Origin: Patescibacteria group bacterium
GTDB taxonomy: Bacteria > Patescibacteriota > Saccharimonadia > Saccharimonadales > CAIOMD01
Assembly: GCA_030917025.1 (NCBI GenBank)
Contig: JAUPVN010000041.1
Span: forward strand, 1-6,521
Length of the DNA stretch: 6,521 nt
Direction of reading: 5' to 3'
In this document: positions 1 to 5,494 of the stretch, in pieces
Numbering within the stretch: the stretch's first letter is position 1
Layout of the letters: every line of letters starts with the position of its first letter
Program-made: the position numbers and the translations under genes
Notes under the pieces: model-generated
Told to the model about the DNA's origin: nothing
The model's input: only the letters and a program-made list of their open reading frames with translations
Databases searched by the model: none

Positions 1-1269
1 TACTTGCTCTTGTTCTGTTAACGATTGCGGAAATTGACGAGCTTTGTATAGTAACCATAATTGAGATAACCTTTCATCGTAAAAACTAGGGTTAAAATCT
101 AAAATTGTTTTTGTTGTATATTCTCTAACTGTAGCCATTGTTTTTTTATCTGCGTCATTAATAAATCCATCATAAAGCTGAGCGTCTACCGCCAATGGCT
201 CAGTTAAAAAATGTGCTTGAGTTTTTTTATGAATTTGCTGCAATGCATCTGTTATTCTGCCTACAAAGGTTGGGTCTAATTTAAGTATATTTAAATGTTT
301 ATCTATGGTTTTAATATTTAAACTAATAAATTTTTGAGCTTTACCTGTAAGCACAGTGATTGGAGCTACAGCTGGGCAACGGTTAATAGTTAGAGCCTTT
401 ACGGGCACACGAGCAAGAGCTTCTTTATCTTTTGTAAATTGCATACGTTCTACCAACTTTTCTATAGAAAGACCCAAAAACTCAGTAGGATCATATCTTA
501 AATCATATACAATAACCCTGCTTGCGCCATAAACAGGGTGCTCGCACAAGTTAATAGCTACTGTTGTTTTTTGATAGTTTGCATCGTATCTGCCAGAAGT
601 ATATACAAATGGCATGCCAGAATTAACAAGATTAATAACAGCCTGCTTAGAACGCATGTCGTACAAATATGAAAACAACTTGGGTTGATGTTTTTTAATA
701 AGTTTTGCTACGCCAATTGTGGCCTTAACATCACTTAATGCATCATGAGCACCAATATGATCAATCTTATTTATACCCGTAAGTTTTTCTAAACGATTAG
801 TTGGCTTACCATCAGAAGCAAAAGGCCACTTTATACCATCTGGACGCAAAGCACGAGTCATGCGTACAACATCTAATAAATCCCATACGGATACATTATT
901 TTTATAAGACCATTCGTAGGCATCAAAGTAATTTCTGTACAGTAAAAATCTAATAAACTCATTATCAAAACGTACAGAGTTATAACCAACTATGGTAGTT
1001 TGCGGTATTGCCACTTTATTATAAATAAAATCCGCAAATTCTTTTTCTGAAATACCATCACTAATTGTTTGTTGCGGTGTTATGCCTGTTACTAAAATTG
1101 CACCAGGATCCGGCAAAACATCATCTGTCATTTTTACATAAAATACATCTGGGTCTTGTATTGGCTCTAAATCTAGGTTAGTACGCTGCCCCGCAAATTG
1201 CATTACACGGTCTTTTTTAGGGTTAACACCACTAGTTTCTAAATCATAAAAATATAGAGAAGCAGACAC
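1..1269 (-). CDS. sbcB: Exodeoxyribonuclease I (SbcB), 3' end cut off by window edge
   Basis: This gene encodes a 3'-to-5' exonuclease of the DEDDh superfamily that degrades single-stranded DNA in recombination and mismatch repair. The frame is open for 423 codons from a GTG start to base 1. Relative to the E. coli enzyme (about 475 residues) roughly 50 C-terminal residues lie outside the window. The exonuclease domain shows the expected acidic and histidine residues: D9 and E11 in YDLETSG, D102 in YNSVRFDNEF, and H175 and D180 in AHDALSD. Each is offset by six from E. coli D15, E17, D108, H181 and D186. The ExoI-specific parts match too: GITPQQ near 62-67, WDLLDV near 129-134, VPVKALTINRCP in the middle, and QLYDGF and LLYKARQFP near the C-terminus. 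This separates it from generic DnaQ-like nucleases. The GTG is chosen because a good ribosome binding site precedes it. It follows obg by 14 bases with no terminator between, so the two are probably cotranscribed. Confidence 0.95.
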   Translation of the reverse strand, partial: MSASLYFYDLETSGVNPKKDRVMQFAGQRTNLDLEPIQDPDVFYVKMTDDVLPDPGAILVTGITPQQTISDGISEKEFADFIYNKVAIPQTTIVGYNSVRFDNEFIRFLLYRNYFDAYEWSYKNNVSVWDLLDVVRMTRALRPDGIKWPFASDGKPTNRLEKLTGINKIDHIGAHDALSDVKATIGVAKLIKKHQPKLFSYLYDMRSKQAVINLVNSGMPFVYTSGRYDANYQKTTVAINLCEHPVYGASRVIVYDLRYDPTEFLGLSIEKLVERMQFTKDKEALARVPVKALTINRCPAVAPITVLTGKAQKFISLNIKTIDKHLNILKLDPTFVGRITDALQQIHKKTQAHFLTEPLAVDAQLYDGFINDADKKTMATVREYTTKTILDFNPSFYDERLSQLWLLYKARQFPQSLTEQEQV

Positions 1270-1275
1270 CTTATA

Positions 1276-1282
1276 TCCTTTT
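1276..1282 (-). promoter_or_regulatory. Ribosome binding site of sbcB
   Basis: The minus strand reads AAAAGGA, six bases (TATAAG) before the GTG at 1267-1269. It overlaps the end of the obg stop region and fixes the non-ATG start of sbcB. It is the clearest Shine-Dalgarno sequence in the window; the other starts have weak or no visible sites. Confidence 0.7.
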
Positions 1283-1283
1283 A

Positions 1284-2564
1284 TTAATAAGTAATCTGGC
1301 CATAATTTTGCTCACCAATAACAATAGTATCGCCAGGTTGAATATCTTGTTTAATTAGTTCATGAGTTATGCCCATTTTTTGCATAATATCTTTAAGGCG
1401 ATTTACGCCATGAACGTTTTCATAATCTGTTCTTCTGGCAAATTTTTCTATTCTGTGGCCAGTAACTAAATAGCGCCCCTTTTTAATAATTGATACACGC
1501 CATGGCAAAACATTGTTATTTAACCTTATTACGGGTAATTCTTCATTATTTTCTGTTTTTGCCATCTCATCTGCCTGGCAAACAATTACATTTGCGGCGT
1601 ACTTTAAAAGCTCTTTTGTACCTTTGTGTGCTTGTGCAGAAATTTCCATTATAGGATGTGCTAGGGGAACAACCTTAGATAAAGCTTCTTTTTGCATTTG
1701 CAACAAATCATCGTCTAACAAATCTATTTTGGTTAATACCACTATTGCATCTTTTTGTGCTAAAAGCTCTTTAGAGGCAACCAATTCACCACGTATAGCA
1801 TTATAATCAGCTACAACGTCGTTAGATGTTGCATCTATAAGATGAAGCAATATTTGACACCTAGATATATGGCGTAAAAAGGTATCACCCAGGCCTTTAC
1901 CCTTGCTGGCGCCTTCTATTAAGCCTGGCACGTCTGCTATAAGCAAAGAAATACCACTTATGTCTGCAACACCTAGATTAGGAGTTAAGGTTGTAAACGG
2001 ATAATCTGCAATTTCTGGGCGGGCATTGCTAACAACGCTTAAAAATGAGCTTTTACCAGCGTTTGGTAAACCAACTAAACCAATATCTGCAACTAATTTC
2101 ATCTCTAGTTGAACTTCTTTAATTTCGCCTTTTTCGCCTTTTTCGGCAACCCTAGGAGCTTGGCGTACAGATGATGTAAAGTGTGCATTACCGAAACCAC
2201 CATCACCACCCTTTGCAATAATTGCTTGTGCACCATCTTCTGTAAAATCAGCTATTACTTCATTATTTAATAAATCTTTAACAACCGTACCAACAGGCAC
2301 GGGTATTACTAAATCTTGGGCTGATCTACCGTGCTTATTACGCATACCACCCGATTGACCGTTTTCTGCCTTTAATTCTTTAGTGTACCTAAAAACTGCA
2401 AGCGTGTTTTCGTTGCGGGTCGCTTGCATAATAACATTTCCGCCATTCCCGCCGTCTCCGCCGTCTGGGCCACCTTTTTCTACGTATTTTTCGTGCCTAA
2501 AATTAACTTTACCGTCTCCACCATTTCCGGCAGCAATCTTAACTGTAACTATATCTATAAACAT
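1284..2564 (-). CDS. obgE: GTPase Obg/CgtA, ribosome assembly
   Basis: Obg is an essential P-loop GTPase that binds the large ribosomal subunit and helps late assembly; it is also linked to stress signalling through (p)ppGpp. The 426 residues show the full three-domain plan. The glycine-rich Obg fold spans about 1-158 (GNGGDG, GGPDGGDGGNGGN, KGGDGGFGN). The G domain spans about 159-330, with G1 GLPNAGKS at 165-172, switch I YPFTTLTPNLG at 188-198, G3 DVPG at 211-214, G4 TKID at 278-281 and G5 SA at 309-310. An Obg C-terminal (OCT) domain spans about 345-426 (VHGVNRLKDIM, QPGDTIVIGE). Length and motifs are normal for the family and nothing is missing. The ATG start gives the canonical N-terminus MFIDIVTVKI. 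It follows a terminator and has its own candidate promoter, and it is followed closely by sbcB. Confidence 0.98.
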   Translation of the reverse strand: MFIDIVTVKIAAGNGGDGKVNFRHEKYVEKGGPDGGDGGNGGNVIMQATRNENTLAVFRYTKELKAENGQSGGMRNKHGRSAQDLVIPVPVGTVVKDLLNNEVIADFTEDGAQAIIAKGGDGGFGNAHFTSSVRQAPRVAEKGEKGEIKEVQLEMKLVADIGLVGLPNAGKSSFLSVVSNARPEIADYPFTTLTPNLGVADISGISLLIADVPGLIEGASKGKGLGDTFLRHISRCQILLHLIDATSNDVVADYNAIRGELVASKELLAQKDAIVVLTKIDLLDDDLLQMQKEALSKVVPLAHPIMEISAQAHKGTKELLKYAANVIVCQADEMAKTENNEELPVIRLNNNVLPWRVSIIKKGRYLVTGHRIEKFARRTDYENVHGVNRLKDIMQKMGITHELIKQDIQPGDTIVIGEQNYGQITY

Positions 2565-2574
2565 ACTACCTTAT

Positions 2575-2583
2575 AGTGTAACA
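2575..2583 (-). promoter_or_regulatory. Candidate extended -10 promoter of obg
   Basis: The minus strand reads TGTTACACT, an extended -10 element (TGn plus TACACT). It lies between the terminator of the upstream gene and the obg ATG at 2562-2564. No good -35 box is seen at 16-18 bases; that position falls inside the terminator stem. Extended -10 promoters can work without one. Only ten bases separate the -10 from the ATG, so transcription would start about four bases before the start codon. The AAGG sequence before ATG would then be largely or wholly outside the mRNA. The other promoter in the window has the same TGnTACACT pattern, which supports the call. Confidence 0.5.
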
Positions 2584-2591
2584 AATAAACT

Positions 2592-2622
2592 AAAAAAGCC
2601 ATCAGTATTTCATGATGGCTTT
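2592..2622 (-). terminator. Rho-independent terminator after the LysM-CHAP gene
   Basis: A perfect 10-bp inverted repeat pairs AAAGCCATCA (2595-2604) with TGATGGCTTT (2613-2622) around an 8-base loop. Read on the minus strand, the stem is followed by a run of six T (2597-2592) that begins inside its last base pairs. The stem starts 16 bases after the LysM-CHAP stop codon. On the plus strand the following T run is only three bases, so it is oriented for the minus-strand gene. Confidence 0.85.
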
Positions 2623-2638
2623 AACTTTAGTACTTAAA

Positions 2639-3754
2639 TTACTGGTAAATAAAGTTACTATAGGTAGAAGTAGGCACCCAATCGCTGTAACCAACGCGGC
2701 CAAAGCCAGATAAACCATTCATATCAGAATATCTTATCATTGATCCGTCAGACGAAACCTCTTCTACGATACCTACATGGCCCAAGCCACCGTAACCACC
2801 ATCTCTTTGGGCTACAGCCCCAGCAACAGGCGTTCTGCTAACATTCCATCCACTAGCCCTTGCTCTGTCATCCCAGGTATTTGCATTACCCCAGTTATTT
2901 GGCACAGGAACGCGGCTAGCTGCGTACCATGTACAATAGCCACTTGCATAGCCATTGCCACCATAACGCGGTGTAAAGCTTGCTACAGGGGCTACAGAGC
3001 TTGCAGAGCTACTAGAAGTACCTGTAGTAGCCGTTCTAGATGTATAGGTAGAAGTAGGCTCAGCTGGCTGTTGCCCACCAGGTATTAAAATAACATCATT
3101 CGGCTTTAACCCGGCAATTTCGGTATCATTAAATGCCACAATTTGATCAGGCGTAGATTTATATTTTTGAGCAAGCGAATCTACAGTATCACCTTCTTTA
3201 ACAGTATAAATAACACCATCTTTAGGTGGAATCTTTAAGGTCTTTCCGGCAGGAACAGATTCTGTGCTTAAACCATTAGACCATTTTACTGTGTCTACAG
3301 ATACACCATATTTTTGTGCTATAGAAGTAGCTGTATCTCCCTCTTGAGAAACATAAGTAACAATATCGTTCTTAGATTGTGAACTACCCGTAACAATTTG
3401 GGGTTTTGTAACAACAGATTCTTCTACGGAGCCCTGAGATAACTGGGCTTTAAAAGAATCTGCCTGGTTAATAACCATTATTTCTTGAGGTATGCTAGAT
3501 GCAAGTGCAATATTAGCTGCAATATCTGCCGACGAAAGATTATCTAAAGGTGCGGCCTCTATTTGATTAGAGGATTGTTCTAATAATGAAAATGTAGGGC
3601 TTGGTGAGCTGGCATTGTTATGGCCAACCCAAACAAAACCTGTTACAGCTACTATTAATAATGCATTTGCGTAGAGCAAACCATGTTTTTTATAAGACTT
3701 TTTTATCGTACGAGACCTTTTAGCAAATAGGTTAGCTCGTTTTTTTTGTGGCAT
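2639..3754 (-). CDS. Membrane-anchored LysM-LysM-CHAP peptidoglycan hydrolase
   Basis: This is a probable cell-wall hydrolase that cuts peptide or amide bonds in peptidoglycan from the outer face of the membrane. From the ATG at 3754 it has 371 residues. A very basic N-terminus (MPQKKR...KRSRTIKK) is followed by one hydrophobic segment at about 26-45, an uncleaved anchor or signal. Next come a low-complexity stretch, LysM 1 at about 133-176 (YVSQEGDTATSIAQKYGVS), LysM 2 at about 182-225 (YTVKEGDTVDSLAQKY), a Ser/Thr-rich linker at about 230-262, and a CHAP domain at about 268-370. The CHAP domain carries Cys274 in GYCTWYAA, the WGNANTWDDRA motif, His326 in GHVGIVEE and Asp344 in YSDMN. LysM domains bind N-acetylglucosamine in glycan strands. 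A GTG at 3857-3859 would add 35 residues in the same frame, but they look unlike an N-terminus and overlap strong RNA hairpins, so the ATG is preferred. Neither start has a good ribosome binding site. A promoter lies upstream and a terminator follows. Confidence 0.9.
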   Translation of the reverse strand: MPQKKRANLFAKRSRTIKKSYKKHGLLYANALLIVAVTGFVWVGHNNASSPSPTFSLLEQSSNQIEAAPLDNLSSADIAANIALASSIPQEIMVINQADSFKAQLSQGSVEESVVTKPQIVTGSSQSKNDIVTYVSQEGDTATSIAQKYGVSVDTVKWSNGLSTESVPAGKTLKIPPKDGVIYTVKEGDTVDSLAQKYKSTPDQIVAFNDTEIAGLKPNDVILIPGGQQPAEPTSTYTSRTATTGTSSSSASSVAPVASFTPRYGGNGYASGYCTWYAASRVPVPNNWGNANTWDDRARASGWNVSRTPVAGAVAQRDGGYGGLGHVGIVEEVSSDGSMIRYSDMNGLSGFGRVGYSDWVPTSTYSNFIYQ

Positions 3755-3994
3755 AGTTTTGGTATTTGCTAGTGATGTAGTTGGCTTAATAGCCGAATAT
3801 ACGTTACTAATACAAATCTCCCGATTAGACACAACATGCCTAATCTGCATCGCCGACACTACCGTTTAAGTTGCATTATCAATCTTTGAATACTTTCGAC
3901 AAATATTCTGGCATTGCCTTAGCGCCGTGGTTTAGTAGGGGCGACCGATTAATACAAACAAATTAATTTGACTTAACTTGTCATAAAAACCGTA
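3755..3994 (-). promoter_or_regulatory. Long structured 5' leader of the LysM-CHAP gene, possible cis-regulatory RNA
   Basis: From the predicted transcription start near 3994 to the ATG at 3754 there are about 240 bases with several strong hairpins (minus-strand RNA). Bases 3888-3908 form an 8-bp stem (one G-U) with a 5-base loop. Bases 3823-3845 form a 9-bp stem (one G-U) with loop TGTTG. Bases 3783-3794 form GGCT/AGCC with loop ATTA. That last hairpin is enclosed by a pairing of ATTTG and TAGT (3813-3817, 3806-3809) with ACTA and CAAAT (3770-3773, 3764-3768), ending about ten bases before the ATG. This arrangement suits a leader that controls translation or transcription. I recognise no known riboswitch class: the conserved core of the c-di-AMP (ydaO) riboswitch, which often controls wall hydrolases, is not visible. 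Part of this stretch is coding only if the GTG at 3859 is the true start. Confidence 0.45.
3959..3970. repeat. 12-bp perfect palindrome CAAATTAATTTG
   Basis: The palindrome lies about 25-35 bases downstream of the predicted transcription start of the LysM-CHAP gene. It partly overlaps a second, weaker inverted repeat (TGAC at 3969-3972 with GTCA at 3980-3983). Such a site could be an operator for a dimeric repressor or the first hairpin of the leader. In AT-rich DNA it may also be chance. Confidence 0.3.
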
Positions 3995-4000
3995 CTTTTT

Positions 4001-4029
4001 AGTGTAGCAAAATTGGTTTTTTGTGTCAA
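4001..4029 (-). promoter_or_regulatory. Sigma-70-type promoter of the LysM-CHAP gene
   Basis: On the minus strand a perfect -35 box TTGACA (4024-4029) is followed by a 17-base spacer (4007-4023) and the -10 box TACACT (4001-4006). The bases TGC directly before the -10 make an extended -10 element. Transcription should start near 3994. The promoter lies just after the mltG stop codon (4060-4062), so the hydrolase gene can be expressed apart from the upstream cluster. Confidence 0.8.
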
Positions 4030-4046
4030 GCATTTAGCTCATGCTT
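4028..4046. repeat. Inverted repeat between mltG and the LysM-CHAP promoter
   Basis: AAGCAT (4028-4033) and ATGCTT (4041-4046) can form a 6-bp stem with a 7-base loop. On the minus strand no T run follows, so it is not a canonical terminator for mltG; readthrough into the next gene is possible. Its edge overlaps the last bases of the -35 region, so it might be an operator, but the repeat is short. Confidence 0.3.
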
Positions 4047-4059
4047 TTAAGACCATGTT

Positions 4060-5115
4060 TTAATAAGTTTTACAGAGCTCAATGCAGTATTTTTTAGTTA
4101 AAGCATCATGCTCTTCTAAGGTGTTTGAAAATCTCGTAATACCATCATCTCCAGCAACAAAAAATATATAGTCGTGGTTAGCAGGATAAGCAACAGCCTC
4201 TAAAGAAGACTTTGAAACGTTACTTATGGGCCCAGGAGGCAAGCCAATATTTTGATAAGTGTTATAGGGTGAATCAATTGCAGGATTTGGAGCAATCCCC
4301 ATTTGTAAAGCGGCATACTTATATGTCATGTCAGACTGTATCATCATGCCCTTTTCTAGCCTATTTAAAAATACCTTAGCAACATTTTTTCTATCCGAAG
4401 ATGTAGCAACTTCTTGTTCAATAATTGAAGCTAAAGTAATAGCCTCGTGAGTAGTCAAACCCTGAGCTCTCCAGGCCTCTATAAGTTCTGGCGTAATAAC
4501 TTTAGCTAATTCGTCTAAAGATTGTTCTACTATACTAGTAGGTGTTGTTGCGTTACTTGTTTTAAAGCTTTCTGGGTATATATAGCCCTCTAATGATTGT
4601 GCGGTTGGCTTAGAAACAAGCGCTGGATGGTTTTTGTAAGTAGACGGATCAAGGGCTAGATCTATTTCACTGGTTGTAAAACCTTTCTTTTCAAATACTT
4701 GTCTTATTTGATCTAACCTTTTACCTGGTAGTATCGTAATTAAATCTTCTTGAACTTTTCCTTCTACAATAGCAGATGCAATATCTTGAGTACTATTAGA
4801 AGCATCTAGTTGATATGTGCCAGCCTTTAATTGATCCATCAAACCATTGTTTCTAACGTAAGTAGTAAATGCTTGTGCATTTCTAATTATCTTTTTTTCT
4901 TGCAAAGATTTGGCTATCTCTTGAACTGTAGCACCCTCTGGTATATCTACAACTTCTATACGAGATTCGCTACTGATTGGCTTCATTTGTTGCTGGATCC
5001 ACACTCTGTAACCAGCCGCCCCAGAGGCAGCAGCAATTATTATTATTAAAATAATACTAACAACTAATGCTGTTTTACTTAAGTGTTTGTGCGATTTGTT
5101 ATTGTGATACGTCAT
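4060..5115 (-). CDS. mltG: Endolytic murein transglycosylase MltG (YceG-like)
   Basis: MltG is an inner-membrane lytic transglycosylase that cleaves nascent peptidoglycan strands and is thought to set glycan chain length as a terminator of polymerisation. The 351 residues are close to the family length. A short basic, histidine-rich cytoplasmic tail is followed by one transmembrane segment at about 16-36 (rich in Ile and Ala). A LysM-like subdomain follows at about 53-105 (VDIPEGATVQEIAKSLQEK), then the catalytic YceG domain at about 125-345. The latter has LEGYIYPES at 175-183, ASIIEQE at 229-235 with E233 aligned to catalytic E218 of E. coli MltG, VFLNRLEKGM at 248-257, QSDMTYKY at 260-267, and the YNTYQNIGLPPGPISN block at 284-299. 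The ATG overlaps the end of ruvX by 17 bases, which indicates one operon with coupled translation; there is no strong ribosome binding site of its own. Confidence 0.96.
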   Translation of the reverse strand: MTYHNNKSHKHLSKTALVVSIILIIIIAAASGAAGYRVWIQQQMKPISSESRIEVVDIPEGATVQEIAKSLQEKKIIRNAQAFTTYVRNNGLMDQLKAGTYQLDASNSTQDIASAIVEGKVQEDLITILPGKRLDQIRQVFEKKGFTTSEIDLALDPSTYKNHPALVSKPTAQSLEGYIYPESFKTSNATTPTSIVEQSLDELAKVITPELIEAWRAQGLTTHEAITLASIIEQEVATSSDRKNVAKVFLNRLEKGMMIQSDMTYKYAALQMGIAPNPAIDSPYNTYQNIGLPPGPISNVSKSSLEAVAYPANHDYIFFVAGDDGITRFSNTLEEHDALTKKYCIELCKTY

Positions 5116-5494
5116 ATTGTTCTTTAAAATAATCCTCTAGTATTAAGCAGGCTGCCTCGGAGTCTAGTTCTTTTGTTCTTCCGGTACGCTCTGCGGCTAC
5201 TTTGCTTGACAGCGTTTCGTCTTGCCAAACTATTTTAACATCTTTTGGTAATTCTTCAATGGCAAACTGTTTTGTGTAGGCTGTTTGCTTAGTTTCTTCT
5301 CCCGATAAGTTCCTGGGCAAACCTACAACTATGTAATCTGGCCGATAGGTGTTAATTAGCTGTTTTATAGAATCAGATAAAGTATTGTCGTTATTTATAG
5401 CTGGCAAGGGTTGCGGTAGCTTGGCAATTATATTTGCCCTTGCAACCCCTATACGTTTTGTACCAACGTCCAGTGCAATTATATCATTTTTCAT
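5099..5494 (-). CDS. ruvX: Pre-16S rRNA nuclease RuvX/YqgF
   Basis: This RNase H-fold protein matures the 5' end of 16S rRNA; the family is also annotated as a putative Holliday junction resolvase. The 131 residues include the N-terminal motif ALDVGTKRIGVA (7-18) with catalytic D9, the VVGLPRNLSG loop (56-65), WQDETLSS (90-97) with E93, and the final helix LDSEAACLILEDYF (110-123) with D111. The three acidic residues expected of the family are all present. The protein is slightly short, because the loop between the DE motif and the last Asp is reduced (ERTGRTKE). The ATG lies inside the end of the upstream gene (11-base overlap, ATG before TGA in another frame), and its own end overlaps mltG, so it is the middle gene of a translationally coupled cluster. 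No Shine-Dalgarno is visible. Confidence 0.94.
   Translation of the reverse strand: MKNDIIALDVGTKRIGVARANIIAKLPQPLPAINNDNTLSDSIKQLINTYRPDYIVVGLPRNLSGEETKQTAYTKQFAIEELPKDVKIVWQDETLSSKVAAERTGRTKELDSEAACLILEDYFKEQYDVSQ

Noticed and set aside
1513..1806. Plus-strand open frame opposite obg
   Set aside because: It lies wholly antisense to conserved obg coding sequence, has no recognisable domain and no ribosome binding site; it is a shadow frame.
2383..2637. Proline-rich plus-strand open frame opposite the start of obg
   Set aside because: The proline runs are the complement of the glycine-rich Obg fold, and the frame crosses the terminator and promoter region.
2777..3088. Cysteine-rich plus-strand open frame opposite the CHAP domain
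   Set aside because: The cysteine-rich look comes from reading the Ser/Thr/Ala-rich linker and CHAP codons on the other strand; there is no independent support.
3755..3994. c-di-AMP (ydaO/yuaA) riboswitch before the LysM-CHAP gene
   Set aside because: The gene type fits, but I could not find the conserved core sequences of that class (for example the CCCGUCAGCUAACC segment). The leader is left unclassified.
5484..5486. TGA read as glycine (code 25, as in Gracilibacteria and SR1)
   Set aside because: TGA ends the baseplate-J-like gene exactly where ruvX begins, and full-length family proteins are obtained with TGA as stop; nothing suggests recoding.
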